Below are positions 27,084 to 36,911 of a stretch of 64,000 bases of DNA, one piece after another. How positions within the stretch are numbered: position 1 is the stretch's first letter; each line of letters starts with the position of its first letter. The notes beneath the pieces were generated by a model. That model had not been told where the DNA came from, searched no databases, and worked only from the letters and a program-made list of their open reading frames with translations. Source of the stretch: Phycicoccus endophyticus (GTDB lineage: Bacteria > Actinomycetota > Actinomycetes > Actinomycetales > Dermatophilaceae); assembly GCF_011326735.1 (NCBI RefSeq), contig NZ_JAANCN010000002.1:1-64000 (forward strand), written 5' to 3'. The position numbers were made by a program, and so were the translations under genes.

Positions 27084-29357
27084 ATGAGCAACGAGACGGC
27101 GGTCGACGTCGCGGAGGCGGCCATCGTCAGCGAGGTGTCCATCGCGAGCGCCTCGGCCAGCGAGACCCGCCACCAGCAGCCGCGCGGCGCCAACGGCCGG
27201 TTCGTGCGGATGGGCCACCACCACGCCGAGGCCGCCCCGGACCAGGGCATGCCCGCCGACCGTTTCCTCGACCGGGAGATCTCCTGGCTGCAGTTCAACG
27301 AGCGGGTCCTCCAGCTCGCCGGCGACGAGAACGTCCCGCTGCTCGAGCGGGCACGCTTCCTGGCGATCTTCGCCCAGAACCTCGACGAGTTCTTCATGGT
27401 GCGGGTCGCCGGGCTCAAGCGGCGGATCGCCACCGGCATCGCCGTGCGCTCGGCCTCCGGCCTCGAGCCGCGTGAGGTGCTCGAGCAGATCAGCCACGTC
27501 GCGCACGAGCTGATGACGATGCACGCCCGGGTCTACGCCGAGCAGGTCCGCCCCGAGCTCGAGGAGGAGGGGGTCTCCATCGTCCGCTGGGACGAGCTCT
27601 CCGACGACGAGCGCGAGCGGCTCGGCACGGTGTTCACCGACCGGCTCTTCCCGGTGCTCACCCCGCTCGCCGTCGACCCCGCCCACCCCTTCCCGTACAT
27701 CTCCGGGCTCTCGCTCAACCTCGCGGTCATCCTCGTCAACCCGCGCAGCGGCAAGGAGCACTTCGCCCGGGTCAAGGTGCCCCCGATGCTCCCCCGCCTG
27801 CTGCGGGTGGAGCCCGGCCCGGAGGAGTCGCCGCTCGCCGACATGTACGACACCCGGTTCGTGCCGCTCGAGGACGTCATCGCCGCCCATCTCCAGCAGC
27901 TCTTCCCCGGCATGGAGATCCGCGAGCACTTCACCTTCCGGGTCACCCGCAACGAGGACCTCGAGGTCGAGGAGGACGACGCCGAGAACCTGCTCACCGC
28001 GCTCGAGCGCGAGCTGAGCCGGCGGCGCTTCGGCCCGCCGGTGCGTCTCGAGGTCGAGGACGCGATGGACGACCACGTCCTCGACCTCATCGTCCGCGAG
28101 CTCGGGGTGGCCGCCTCGGAGGTGTACCGGCTGCCGGCGCCGCTGGACCTGCGGGCGCTCAACGCGATCGCCGACCTCGAGCGCTCCGAGCTGCACTTCG
28201 AGCCGTTCGTCGCGCGGACCAACCCCGACCTGGCCCCGACCGAGTCGGCCAAGGCGCGCGACATCTTCGCCGCGATCCGCAAGCAGGACGTCCTCCTCCA
28301 GCACCCCTACGACTCGTTCTCGACGTCGGTGCAGGCGCTCCTGGAGCAGGCGGCGGCCGACCCCCAGGTCCTCGCGATCAAGCAGACCCTGTACCGCACG
28401 AGCGGCGACAGCCCGATCATCGACGCCCTCATCGACGCGGCGGAGGCGGGCAAGCAGGTGCTCGCGGTCGTCGAGATCAAGGCCCGCTTCGACGAGGAGA
28501 ACAACATCTCCTGGGCCCGCAAGCTCGAGCACGCCGGCGTGCACGTCGTCTACGGCATCGTCGGGCTGAAGACGCACGCCAAGCTCTGCCTCGTCATCCG
28601 TCAGGAGGCCGAGGGGATGCGCCGGTACTGCCACGTCGGCACCGGCAACTACAACCCCAAGACGGCCCGCCTCTACGAGGACCTCGGCCTGCTCACCGAC
28701 GACGAGCACGTCGGCGAGGACCTCAGCCGGCTGTTCAACCAGCTCTCCGGCATCGCGCCCCGCAGCCGCTTCAAGCGCCTGCTCGTCGCGCCGCGGGCGA
28801 TGCGCTCGGGGCTCGTCGCGCACATCCGCCAGGAGATCGAGCACGAGCGCGCGAACCCCGGCTCGGGCCTGATCGCGTGGAAGGTCAACTCGATCGTCGA
28901 CGAGCAGGTCATCGACGCGCTCTACGAGGCCGCGCAGGCCGGGGTGCGGGTGGAGCTGTGGGTGCGCGGCATCTGCGCCCTGCGCCCGGGCGTCCCGGGC
29001 CTGTCGGAGACCGTCCGGGTGCGCTCGGTGCTCGGCCGCTTCCTCGAGCACTCCCGGGTGTTCTACTTCGGCGGCGCCGGGGAGCCGGTGGCGTTCATCG
29101 GCAGCGCGGACATGATGCACCGCAACCTCGACCGGCGGGTCGAGGCGCTCGTCCGGCTCACCGACGAGCGCCACCTCGAGGACCTGCGCTCGCTCATCGA
29201 GCGCGGCATGTCCGACCACTACGCGCACTGGGCGCTCGGCGGGGACGGCCGCTGGACCCGCCACCACCTCGACGCCGAAGGCCGCCCGCTGGAGGACCTG
29301 CAGGACTCCCTCATCGAGATGCACGCCAAGCGCCGCCGCAAGGCGCGGCGCCGCTGA
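27084..29357 (+). CDS. ppk: Polyphosphate kinase PPK1
   Basis: A 757-residue enzyme that makes polyphosphate from ATP reversibly. An N-terminal extension of ~55 residues is variable. The N domain starts [14 protein letters not shown]; the two phospholipase D-like catalytic domains follow. The autophosphorylated histidine is H517 in [22 protein letters not shown], and the second conserved His is in the HSRVFYFG block. The second ATG (27084) is preferred, with GGATGGGA as ribosome site. Adjacent mutT1 pairing is seen in mycobacteria. Polyphosphate links it to the phosphate genes of this window. Confidence 0.95.
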   Translation: MSNETAVDVAEAAIVSEVSIASASASETRHQQPRGANGRFVRMGHHHAEAAPDQGMPADRFLDREISWLQFNERVLQLAGDENVPLLERARFLAIFAQNLDEFFMVRVAGLKRRIATGIAVRSASGLEPREVLEQISHVAHELMTMHARVYAEQVRPELEEEGVSIVRWDELSDDERERLGTVFTDRLFPVLTPLAVDPAHPFPYISGLSLNLAVILVNPRSGKEHFARVKVPPMLPRLLRVEPGPEESPLADMYDTRFVPLEDVIAAHLQQLFPGMEIREHFTFRVTRNEDLEVEEDDAENLLTALERELSRRRFGPPVRLEVEDAMDDHVLDLIVRELGVAASEVYRLPAPLDLRALNAIADLERSELHFEPFVARTNPDLAPTESAKARDIFAAIRKQDVLLQHPYDSFSTSVQALLEQAAADPQVLAIKQTLYRTSGDSPIIDALIDAAEAGKQVLAVVEIKARFDEENNISWARKLEHAGVHVVYGIVGLKTHAKLCLVIRQEAEGMRRYCHVGTGNYNPKTARLYEDLGLLTDDEHVGEDLSRLFNQLSGIAPRSRFKRLLVAPRAMRSGLVAHIRQEIEHERANPGSGLIAWKVNSIVDEQVIDALYEAAQAGVRVELWVRGICALRPGVPGLSETVRVRSVLGRFLEHSRVFYFGGAGEPVAFIGSADMMHRNLDRRVEALVRLTDERHLEDLRSLIERGMSDHYAHWALGGDGRWTRHHLDAEGRPLEDLQDSLIEMHAKRRRKARRR

Positions 29358-29364
29358 GCACCCC

Positions 29365-30309
29365 ATGCCGACGACGATCCCGGCCGCCGGGACGATCCCC
29401 TGGCGCGTGGCCGGTGCCACGCTCGAGGTCGCCCTCGTCCACCGTCCCCGCTACGACGACTGGTCCTGGCCGAAGGGCAAGCTCGACCCCGGCGAGGACT
29501 GGGCCGCGGCGGCGACCCGCGAGACGCACGAGGAGACCGGGCTGACGGTCCGCCTCGGGCTCCCGCTGCCCGAGGCGCGCTACACCCTCCTGGACCGCGA
29601 CGGCACCCCCTCGGACAAGGTCGTGCGGTACTGGGCCGCCCGGGTGACCGGCGGCTCGGGCCGGCTGGTCAACGAGATCGACGACGTCGCCTGGCTCTCC
29701 CACCGCGAGGCGCACGACCGGCTCGACTACGCCCGCGACCGCGACCAGCTGCTCGCCCTCGTCCGCCACCACCAGGCGGGCACTCTCGACACCTGGCCGC
29801 TCGTCGTCGTCCGGCACGCCCAGGCGGTGCCCCGCTCGGCGTGGGACGGCCACGACGACACCCGGCGCCCGCTGACCCGGGCGGGCCGTGAGCGCGCTGG
29901 GGCCCTCGTCCCGGTCCTCGCGGCCTACGCCCCCGAGCGGGTGGTCAGCTCGCCGTCGGTGCGCTGCCTCGAGACCGTCGCCCCGTTCGCCGGCGTGGCC
30001 GGGATGCGGGTGCGCGAGCGGGAGAGCCTGGCCGAGGAGGGGTTCGCCGACGACCCCTCGCGCGCCCCGGCCCGACTGCAGCGGATGCTCGAGCGGGCGC
30101 GCCCGGCGGTGCTGTGCACGCACGGGCCCGTGCTGCCCGCGCTGCTCGACGTGCTGCGCCCGCTGCTCGAGGACGCCGGCGCGCCCGAGCGGGAGCGCTT
30201 CGAGCGGTCGGCCGCGACCAAGCTGGTCAAGGGCGAGGCGCTCGTCTGCCACGTCGCGGGCGCCGGGCCCACGGCGCGCGTCGTCGCCGTCGAGCGCCAC
30301 CTGCCCTGA
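29365..30309 (+). CDS. mutT1: MutT1-like Nudix hydrolase fused to a histidine phosphatase domain
   Basis: A 314-residue two-domain protein. Residues ~1-140 are a Nudix domain with the complete box from GKLDPGE to RETHEETGL. Residues ~150-310 are a histidine-phosphatase domain with the catalytic RHA (VVVRHAQAVP) and a second His in CTHGPVLP. Mycobacterial MutT1, with the same fusion, hydrolyses 8-oxo-(d)GTP and diadenosine polyphosphates. It lies 7 bp after ppk and is likely co-transcribed. Confidence 0.92.
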   Translation: MPTTIPAAGTIPWRVAGATLEVALVHRPRYDDWSWPKGKLDPGEDWAAAATRETHEETGLTVRLGLPLPEARYTLLDRDGTPSDKVVRYWAARVTGGSGRLVNEIDDVAWLSHREAHDRLDYARDRDQLLALVRHHQAGTLDTWPLVVVRHAQAVPRSAWDGHDDTRRPLTRAGRERAGALVPVLAAYAPERVVSSPSVRCLETVAPFAGVAGMRVRERESLAEEGFADDPSRAPARLQRMLERARPAVLCTHGPVLPALLDVLRPLLEDAGAPERERFERSAATKLVKGEALVCHVAGAGPTARVVAVERHLP

Positions 30310-30343
30310 GCGCCGCCGGGCGCGGCCGCCGCCTCCGGCGCTC
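30308..30343. terminator. Bidirectional terminator between mutT1 and pstB
   Basis: GAGCGCCG and CGGCGCTC pair across a GC-rich inner segment in the short convergent gap. The left arm overlaps the mutT1 stop. Confidence 0.5.
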
Positions 30344-30360
30344 GCCCACCCGAGGGCGCG

Positions 30361-31140
30361 TCAGCCGAAGCGGCCGGAGATGTAGTCCTCGGTGGCCTTC
30401 TTGCTCGGGTTGCTGAAGATCTTCGGGGTGTCGTCCATCTCGACGAGCTCGCCGGGCATGCCGGTGGCCTCGAGGTTGAAGAAGCCGGTGCGGTCCGAGA
30501 CCCGGGCGGCCTGCTGCATGTTGTGCGTGACGATGACGACCGTGTAGTCGCTCTTCAGCTCGTTGATGAGGTCCTCGATGGCCAGGGTGGAGATCGGGTC
30601 GAGCGCCGAGCACGGCTCGTCCATGAGGATGACCTCGGGCTGGACGGCGATCGCCCGGGCGATGCACAGCCGCTGCTGCTGGCCGCCGGAGAGGCCGGCG
30701 CCCGGCCGGTCGAGCCGGTCCTTGACCTCGGTCCACAGGTTGGCCCCGCGCAGCGACTGCTCGAGCAGCTCGTCCGCGGCCGACTTCGAGAGCCGCTTGG
30801 AGTTCAGGCTCACCCCGGCGAGCACGTTCTCGCGGATCGACATCGTCGGGAACGGGTTGGGCCGCTGGAAGACCATGCCGACCTGACGGCGCACGTCGAC
30901 CGGGTCGGTCTCCTTGGCGTAGAGGTTGCGGTCGTCCATGAGGACCTCGCCGGTGACGTGCGCGCCGGGGATGACCTCGTGCATCCGGTTCAGGGTGCGC
31001 AGCACCGTGGACTTGCCGCACCCGGACGGGCCGATGAAGGCGGTGACCGACCGGGGCTCGATGGTCATCGACACGCTCTTCACGGCGTGGAAGTCGCCGT
31101 AGTAGATGTCGAGGTTCTTGACGTCGATGCGCTTGGACAT
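30361..31140 (-). CDS. pstB: Phosphate ABC transporter ATP-binding protein PstB
   Basis: A 259-residue ATPase of the high-affinity phosphate importer. Walker A is GPSGCGKS (residues 37-44), the signature [14 protein letters not shown], and Walker [14 protein letters not shown]. The family-specific [12 protein letters not shown] start is intact. It is last in the pstS-pstC-pstA-pstB operon, 19 bp after pstA. Confidence 0.97.
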   Translation of the reverse strand: MSKRIDVKNLDIYYGDFHAVKSVSMTIEPRSVTAFIGPSGCGKSTVLRTLNRMHEVIPGAHVTGEVLMDDRNLYAKETDPVDVRRQVGMVFQRPNPFPTMSIRENVLAGVSLNSKRLSKSAADELLEQSLRGANLWTEVKDRLDRPGAGLSGGQQQRLCIARAIAVQPEVILMDEPCSALDPISTLAIEDLINELKSDYTVVIVTHNMQQAARVSDRTGFFNLEATGMPGELVEMDDTPKIFSNPSKKATEDYISGRFG

Positions 31141-31159
31141 GCTGGTGCGGCTCTCCTGG

Positions 31160-32293
31160 TCAGCGACCGGTCTTGGGGGCGAAGGCCCGGGCGATGAACC
31201 GGGCCGAGAGGTTGAGGACGACGACGATGAGCACGAGCAGCAGCGCCGCGGCCCAGGCCCGGTCCAGGCTCGGCTCACGGTAGCCCGGGCTCAGGGGCTT
31301 GGTGAACATGTAGTACGCGTAGACCGCGAGGGTGTTCATCGGGCCCTCGGCCGGGTTGACGTTGAGCCCGCGGGCGTAGCCGACGGCGACGAGCAGCGGT
31401 GCGGTCTCGCCGATGACCCGGGCGATCGCCAGGGTGATGCCCGAGGCCAGCCCGGAGGCGGCCGTCGGCAGGACGACCTTGGCGATGGTGCGCCACTTGG
31501 GCACCCCGAGGGCGAGCGAGGCCTCGCGCAGCTCGTTGGGCACGATCCGCAGCATCTCCTCGCTGTTGCGCACGACCGTGGAGATCATGAGCACCGAGAG
31601 CGCGACCGCGCCCGCGAAGCCGTTCTTGGTCCCGATGCCGAAGAGGACCGCCCACAGGGCGAAGGCGAACAGGCCGGCGACGATCGACGGGATGCCGGTC
31701 ATGACGTCGACGAGGAAGCGGATCAGGTGGGAGACCCGGCCCTTGGGCTGGTACTCGACGAGGAAGATCGCGGTGAACACCCCGATGGGGACCGAGATCA
31801 GGGCGGCGAGCCCGGTGATGATCAGGGTGCCGATGATCGCGTGGTAGGCCCCGCCGATGAGCTCAGCGCCGTCACGCTGGGTCGCCTGGTCCTGCAGCCC
31901 CGTGACGCCGTTCATCGTCTGCCCGAGGAAGGCCGGGCTGACCACGGTGGCTCCGCCGCGCACGATGACCGTCCACAGCAGCGAGACCAGCGGGACGAGG
32001 GCGAGCACGAAGGCGCCGAGCACGAGACCACGGGCCACCTGGTCCACGGCCACCCGGCTGCCCGCCGTCGAGCGGTAGACCGCGTAGACGATGACGAGGT
32101 AGGCGACGAACGCGAGGACGACGGCGAGAGCCGGGTGCAGGCCGAGCAGCCACAGCAGCGCCCCGACGACGACGGCGAGCCCGAGGACGATGTAGGACTG
32201 CCGGTTCGAGGAGGCCCGCACGGTGTCGAGGTCGACGCCCTCGATCTCGCTGAGCTTGCGCTGGCGGGCCGTCGGCTCGGTCTCGACGCTCAT
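31160..32293 (-). CDS. pstA: Phosphate ABC transporter permease PstA
   Basis: A 377-residue permease. Two additional N-terminal helices (residues ~35-70) precede the canonical six-helix BPD core. The EAA loop is [20 protein letters not shown]. The extra N-terminal helical pair is common in actinobacterial PstA. The ATG overlaps the pstC stop by one base (TGATG), so the two are coupled. Confidence 0.96.
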   Translation of the reverse strand: MSVETEPTARQRKLSEIEGVDLDTVRASSNRQSYIVLGLAVVVGALLWLLGLHPALAVVLAFVAYLVIVYAVYRSTAGSRVAVDQVARGLVLGAFVLALVPLVSLLWTVIVRGGATVVSPAFLGQTMNGVTGLQDQATQRDGAELIGGAYHAIIGTLIITGLAALISVPIGVFTAIFLVEYQPKGRVSHLIRFLVDVMTGIPSIVAGLFAFALWAVLFGIGTKNGFAGAVALSVLMISTVVRNSEEMLRIVPNELREASLALGVPKWRTIAKVVLPTAASGLASGITLAIARVIGETAPLLVAVGYARGLNVNPAEGPMNTLAVYAYYMFTKPLSPGYREPSLDRAWAAALLLVLIVVVLNLSARFIARAFAPKTGR

Positions 32294-33240
32294 CAGTTCG
32301 CCCCCGAGAACTCGGCGCGGCGCTCGACGACCGCCCGGGCGGCGAGGTTGACCGCGAGGGTGATGCCGAAGAGGACGAGACCGGCGGCGATGAGCTCGGA
32401 GAGCCGCAGGCCGGCCGCCTCGGGGAAGTTCAGGGCGATCTCGGCCGGCACCGTCGTGTTCCCGGTGTCGATGAGGTTCCACGTGAAGACCCCGGGCGAG
32501 AGGATGATCGCGACCGCCATCGTCTCGCCGAGCGCGCGGCCCAGGCCGAGCATCGTGCCGCCGATGACGCCCGGCCGCCCGAACGGGAGGACCGCGGTGC
32601 GGATCATCTCCCACTGGGTGGCCCCGAGGGCCAGGGCGGCCTCCTCGTGCAGGCGGGGCGTCTGGAGGAAGACCTCGCGCGAGACCGAGGTGACGATCGG
32701 CAGGATCATCACGGCGAGGACGAGCGACGCCGTGAGCAGGGTGCGCCCGGTCCGGGAGGCGGACTCGAAGAACGGCAGGAAGCCGAGGTGCTCCTCCAGC
32801 CAGCCGAACAGCGGCACGAGCTTGGGCGCGAACACCTGGAAGCCCCACATGCCGAAGACGACGCTGGGCACCGCGGCGAGCAGGTCGATGACGAAGCCGA
32901 CCGCGGTGCCGAGCCGCTTGGGCGCGTAGTGCGAGACGAACAGGGCGATGCCGACGGCCACCGGCGTCGCGACGAGCATCGCGATGAGCGAGGCGACGAG
33001 GGTGCCGAAGACCAGGGGCCAGACGTAGGAGAGGAAGCCCTCGCCGCCGGTGACCTCCGCCGGGTCGGCGCCGAAGACCGGCAGCGCCTTGGAGATGAGG
33101 AAGATCGCCACGCCGGCGAGGATCAGCAGGATGCTGAACGCGGAGGCGGTCGAGAGCCCGCTGAAGACGACGTCGCCGGGGCGGCGGGGCGGCTTGGCGG
33201 GGGCGGGGGGCCGCTCGGAGGCGGCGGGAGGAGCGCTCAT
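32293..33240 (-). CDS. pstC: Phosphate ABC transporter permease PstC
   Basis: A 315-residue permease with a Pro-rich N-terminus and about six membrane helices. The EAA loop EAALALGATQWEMIRTAVLPFGR and GRALGETMAVAIILS are conserved. An upstream in-frame extension is excluded by an ATG with GGGAGGAGC upstream. A 14-bp-stem hairpin separates it from pstS. Confidence 0.96.
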   Translation of the reverse strand: MSAPPAASERPPAPAKPPRRPGDVVFSGLSTASAFSILLILAGVAIFLISKALPVFGADPAEVTGGEGFLSYVWPLVFGTLVASLIAMLVATPVAVGIALFVSHYAPKRLGTAVGFVIDLLAAVPSVVFGMWGFQVFAPKLVPLFGWLEEHLGFLPFFESASRTGRTLLTASLVLAVMILPIVTSVSREVFLQTPRLHEEAALALGATQWEMIRTAVLPFGRPGVIGGTMLGLGRALGETMAVAIILSPGVFTWNLIDTGNTTVPAEIALNFPEAAGLRLSELIAAGLVLFGITLAVNLAARAVVERRAEFSGAN

Positions 33241-33304
33241 CGGGGTCCTCGCGGGTCGTGGGGGTGGGGGCAGGAGGCGACCGGAGCGGGCCCGGCAGGG
33301 CGGT

Positions 33305-33338
33305 GCGGCGGCCACCTGAGTATCCAGGTGGCCGCCGC
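33305..33338. terminator. Hairpin between pstS and pstC (attenuator or mRNA stabiliser)
   Basis: A 14-bp perfect stem (GCGGCGGCCACCTG with its complement) and a 6-nt loop AGTATC lie 31 bp after the pstS stop and ~65 bp before pstC. As an intra-operon structure it probably lets pstS mRNA accumulate above the downstream genes. There is no T tract. Confidence 0.7.
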
Positions 33339-33369
33339 CTCGCGGTGCACGACGGGTCCGGTGGTCAGC

Positions 33370-34476
33370 TCAGCTGCCGGCCTTGACCAGCTCGAGCGAC
33401 TGCTCGGCCTTCGAGCGCAGGTCCTGCGAGATCGGGGCCGAACCGGCGGCGTCGGCCGCGGCCTGCTGGCCGTCCTCGGAGATGACGTAGCCCACGAAGT
33501 CCTTGACGAGGTCGGCGGTCTCCTGGTCCTCGTAGGTGTGGCACACGATGTGGTAGCTCACGAGGACGATCGGGTAGGCACCGGACTCGGTGGTGTCGCG
33601 CGCCAGGTCGAGGGCGAGGTCGCCGTCGACGTCGGACGCGGACAGCTCGGAGGCGTCGACCACCTTGGAGGCGGCCTCCGGGGAGAAGGCGACGAACTCG
33701 TCACCGACGCCGATCTTGGCCGAGCTGAGCGAGCCGACCGCCGAGGCGTCGGCGTAGCCGATGGCCCCGTTGGTGCTGCCGACGACCTCGATGACCCCGG
33801 TGGTCTGCGCGGCGGCCTCACCGCCGGAGACCGGCCAGTTCTTGTCGACCTCGTAGGACCAGGAGTCCGGCGCGGCCGCGGAGAGGTACTCCATGAAGTT
33901 CTCCGTGGTGCCCGACTCGTCGGAGCGGTTGACCGCGGTGATCTTCAGGTCGGGCAGGTCGGCGTCGGGGTTGTCGGCCTTGATCTTCGGGTCGTTCCAG
34001 TTGGTGATCTTCTGGTCGAAGATCTGCGCGAGGGTGTCGGGCTTGAGGTTGAGCTCGTCGACGCCCTCGATGTTGAAGGGGATGGCGACCGGGCTGATGT
34101 AGACGGGGATGTTCATCGCGCCGTCCGGGCCGCAGGTGTCCTTGACCGACTCGCGCTCGTCCTCGTCGAGGGCGGCGTCCGAGCCGGCGAAGTCGACCGC
34201 ACCGGAGATGAGGTTCTCCCGGCCGGCACCCGAGCCGACCGAGTCGTACTGGACGGTGACGTCCGGCTGGACGCTCTGGTACCCGGCGATCCAGGCCGTC
34301 ATCGCCGACTCCTGCGAGCTGGCGCCGGCGCCCTTGAGCGTGCCGGAGAGCGAACCGCCGCCGGACCCGGAGTCGGAGGAGGAGTCCGAGCCGGTGGGGT
34401 TGTCGTTGCCACAGGCAGCGAGAGCCAGGGATGCCACGGCGACCACGGCCGTCACCCCGATGCGGTGGAGCTTCAC
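33370..34476 (-). CDS. pstS: Phosphate-binding lipoprotein PstS
   Basis: A 368-residue periplasmic-type binding protein anchored by lipid. The lipobox is LALAAC with C22, followed by a Ser/Gly/Asp linker to residue ~48. The phosphate pocket shows GAGASSQESAM, SDAALDEDE and NRSDESGTTENFMEYL. It is first in the pst operon, downstream of a three-unit PHO box. Confidence 0.97.
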   Translation of the reverse strand: MKLHRIGVTAVVAVASLALAACGNDNPTGSDSSSDSGSGGGSLSGTLKGAGASSQESAMTAWIAGYQSVQPDVTVQYDSVGSGAGRENLISGAVDFAGSDAALDEDERESVKDTCGPDGAMNIPVYISPVAIPFNIEGVDELNLKPDTLAQIFDQKITNWNDPKIKADNPDADLPDLKITAVNRSDESGTTENFMEYLSAAAPDSWSYEVDKNWPVSGGEAAAQTTGVIEVVGSTNGAIGYADASAVGSLSSAKIGVGDEFVAFSPEAASKVVDASELSASDVDGDLALDLARDTTESGAYPIVLVSYHIVCHTYEDQETADLVKDFVGYVISEDGQQAAADAAGSAPISQDLRSKAEQSLELVKAGS

Positions 34477-34585
34477 GAAAGGTCCCTCTCTGATCTTCGG
34501 CTGCGGCCCGTGCAGGCCGCGAGGAGGCCAGCACCGTTGCCGACTGCCTCGAAACCTAGGGAGGGCAGGTGTCGCCGCGTGCGGA

Positions 34586-34618
34586 CGAGGGTGAACGCCC
34601 GGTGACCGACCTGTGAAC
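34586..34618 (-). promoter_or_regulatory. PHO box upstream of pstS
   Basis: On the minus strand three 11-bp units run in tandem: GTTCACAGGTC, GGTCACCGGGC and GTTCACCCTCG. This is the classical actinobacterial PhoP/RegX3 direct-repeat box, 110 bp before the pstS start. It predicts induction by phosphate starvation through the SenX3-RegX3 pair at 8.6-10.5 kb. Confidence 0.88.
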
Positions 34619-34666
34619 TCCCGCCCGGGCGTGGCGCGTGGGGCGCCGTCCGCCCGTCGGCAGGGC

Positions 34667-35662
34667 TCAGAGCAGGAGCAGGCCGCCGAGGACGAGCACG
34701 CCCGCGACGAGGGCGGCGCCGGGCACCGTGAGCAGCCAGGCGACGACGATCGAGCGGGCCACCCCCCAGCGCACCGCCTTGGCCGAGCGGGTGGCGCCGG
34801 CGCCGGTGATCGCCGCGGTGATGGCGTGCGTCGTCGAGATCGGCGCCCCGGTGATCGTCGCCACCCAGAGCACGGAGGCCGCGGCGGTCTCGGCGGCGAA
34901 GCCCTGCGGCGGGTCGAGGTGGATCAGCCCGCGGCCGAGGGTGCGCATGATCCGCCACCCCCCGGCGTACGTGCCGAGGCCGAGGACGAGCGCGAGCAGC
35001 AGCAGCACCCACCACGGCGTCGAGGTGTCCGAGCCCGGGCGGTGGCCGCCGGCGACGAGGGCGAGGACGACGACGCCGGCGGTCTTGGACGCGTCCTGCA
35101 TCCCGTGCCCGAAGGCGACGGCGGCGGCGGAGACGGTCTGGGCGTAGCGGAAGCCGCGCACCGTCGGCCCGGGCGCGGCCGACCGGAACACCCGCAGGAT
35201 GAGCGCCATGAGGAGGAAGCCGCCGGCCGCGCCGACGAGCGGGGAGAGCACCATCGGGATGGCGACCTTGTCGACCACCGCGCCCCAGTGCACGACCGCG
35301 CCGGCGACGAGCGCGGCGCCACCGAGGCCGCCGACGAGGGCGTGCGAGGAGGACGAGGGCAGCCCCCGCCACCAGGTGAGCAGGTTCCACGCGGTGGCCC
35401 CGAGCAGGGCGCCGACGCACACGAGGGTGCCCGAGGCGTCGTCCGGGACGGTGACGATGTCCCCGCCGATGGTCTCCGCGACGCGCACCCCGGCGAGCCC
35501 GCCGGCGGCGTTCATCGTCGCGGCGAGCGCGAGCGCGATCCGGGGGGTCAGGGCCCGGGTCGAGATCGACGTGGCGATGGCGTTGCCGGCGTCGTGGAAG
35601 CCGTTGGTGTACGTGAAGCCCAGCGCGAGGAGCACGACCAGGGCCGTGGGCCACCACTCCAC
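34667..35662 (-). CDS. pit: Low-affinity inorganic phosphate transporter Pit
   Basis: A 331-residue PiT-family symporter. The two inverted PiT signatures are visible: GFTYTNGFHDAGNAIATSIS near the N-terminus and GHGMQDASKTAG in the second half. SSSHALVGGL and STTHAITAAI are the matching repeat motifs. About nine membrane helices. The GTG lies 5 bp after the stop of the DUF47 gene and behind GGGAG, so the pair is co-expressed. Cations co-transported cannot be told from sequence. Confidence 0.93.
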   Translation of the reverse strand: MEWWPTALVVLLALGFTYTNGFHDAGNAIATSISTRALTPRIALALAATMNAAGGLAGVRVAETIGGDIVTVPDDASGTLVCVGALLGATAWNLLTWWRGLPSSSSHALVGGLGGAALVAGAVVHWGAVVDKVAIPMVLSPLVGAAGGFLLMALILRVFRSAAPGPTVRGFRYAQTVSAAAVAFGHGMQDASKTAGVVVLALVAGGHRPGSDTSTPWWVLLLLALVLGLGTYAGGWRIMRTLGRGLIHLDPPQGFAAETAAASVLWVATITGAPISTTHAITAAITGAGATRSAKAVRWGVARSIVVAWLLTVPGAALVAGVLVLGGLLLL

Positions 35663-35667
35663 GGCCG

Positions 35668-36291
35668 TCAGGACTCCCGCACGGCGATCGCCTCGACGGT
35701 CAGGGCGACCTGCTCGAAGCCGTTCGCGGTCGCCTCGAGCGCGTCGATGATGTCCTTGTGCTTCATCACCGTCAGGGGGTCGGCCTTCTTGGCGTTGAAC
35801 AGCTCGGCGAGCATCCGGCGGTACTGCTTGTTCGCACGGTTCTCGAGCCGGGCGATCTCCACCCCGTAGTCGCCCATCTCCTTCATCGAGCGCAGCTGCG
35901 GCATGGCGTCGACGGTGAGGTCGGCCATCCGGGAGATCACCTCGACCTGCTTGGCCACGCGGGGCAGCACCTCGTCGACCTGGTAGAGGACGATGAGGTC
36001 GACCGCCGCCTCCATGAGGTCGACGCACTGGTCGAGGGCGACGGCGAGGGCGTGGATGTCGGAGCGGTCGAACGGGGTGACGAACGCCCCGCCGACCTTG
36101 CGGACGATGGCGTGCGTGGCGTCGTCGGCGGCGCCCTCGATCTCGTGCATCCGCGCGAGGATGGCCTCGCGCTCCTCCCCCTCGGCACCGAGCAGCGCCG
36201 TCAGCTGGGCAGCACCCTCGACGAGCTGGCGCGCCGAGGCGGTGAACAGCTCGTAGAACGTGGGGTCCTGCGCGGTGCGGCGAAAGGCCAC
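35668..36291 (-). CDS. DUF47 (PhoU-like) Pit accessory protein
   Basis: A 207-residue all-helical PhoU-related protein (PF01865). ARMHEIEGAADDATHAIVRKV and TPFDRSDIHALAVALDQCVD are family signatures with acidic metal-binding positions. Such genes nearly always precede pit genes and modulate the transporter. GTG start with GAGAGG. Confidence 0.92.
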   Translation of the reverse strand: MAFRRTAQDPTFYELFTASARQLVEGAAQLTALLGAEGEEREAILARMHEIEGAADDATHAIVRKVGGAFVTPFDRSDIHALAVALDQCVDLMEAAVDLIVLYQVDEVLPRVAKQVEVISRMADLTVDAMPQLRSMKEMGDYGVEIARLENRANKQYRRMLAELFNAKKADPLTVMKHKDIIDALEATANGFEQVALTVEAIAVRES

Positions 36292-36370
36292 GGTTCCTCT
36301 CCCGGACGGCCCTGGTGGTCGGGGTACAGGCTAGGCCCAGGCGCGCACCCATGCCGAACCACCCTCATTC

Positions 36371-36428
36371 TCCCGCCTCGAGTGCGCGGGTGGTCGCCGG
36401 GGCGACCACCCGCGCACTCAAGGCGGGA
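36371..36428. terminator. Very strong hairpin, 28-bp arms
   Basis: Arms 36371-36398 and 36401-36428 are complementary at 27 of 28 positions, with a 2-nt loop. The core arm is GAGTGCGCGGGTGGTCGCC. It starts 12 bp past the stop of the small gene at 36441-36638 and could terminate it. The length exceeds what a terminator needs, so it may also be a dispersed repeat. Confidence 0.65.
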
Positions 36429-36440
36429 TGGCGGGCGGGG

Positions 36441-36638
36441 TCAGCCGGCGGCGGGCGGGGCGGCCTCGGCCGCGTCCGCGTCCGCGTCCGCCCCGGGCGG
36501 GTCGTCCACCCCGAGGATCTCGTCGATGCGCTCCTGGCTCAGCGGGCCGTCGGTCTGCGAGGCGGCGAGCACGAGGGCGCCGACGAGGTCGATCTCGCGT
36601 TGGAGGTCGTCGTCGGTGAGCGAGGGGTCCCCTGCCAT
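36441..36638 (-). CDS. Small conserved actinobacterial protein
   Basis: A 65-residue acidic protein. The first ~45 residues (LTDDDLQREIDLVGALVLAA, LSQERIDEILGV) look like a compact helical domain found as a stand-alone small protein in many actinobacteria; the tail is Asp/Ala-rich. Function unknown. The second methionine is the start because TACCGT ends 6 nt before it. Confidence 0.7.
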   Translation of the reverse strand: MAGDPSLTDDDLQREIDLVGALVLAASQTDGPLSQERIDEILGVDDPPGADADADAAEAAPPAAG

Positions 36639-36644
36639 CCGCAC

Positions 36645-36650
36645 ACGGTA
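36645..36650 (-). promoter_or_regulatory. -10 hexamer of the 65-residue gene, leaderless type
   Basis: TACCGT on the minus strand ends 6 nt before the ATG at 36638. Confidence 0.5.
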
Positions 36651-36911
36651 CGGCGCGAACCTGTCCGCAGACTGTCCGGCGACGGGGGGTGGGCGCGCAG
36701 GCTCTCAGGAGCCGTGAAGGAGAGGGTGCCGGGCCGGGAGCGCCTCACGGCGCGTGGCCGCTCGTAGCGGCTGATGTTGGGACCCGGGGCTGCCGCGGCC
36801 CGGCACCACGACTGACCCTAACGTCTCCTGGCGGCGCAGATGTTCCCGCCGCGCACCCCGCGTGCGCCGGTGGTCGGCACGGTGAGCGCCCTTGCGACCA
36901 CACCGGGCCCG

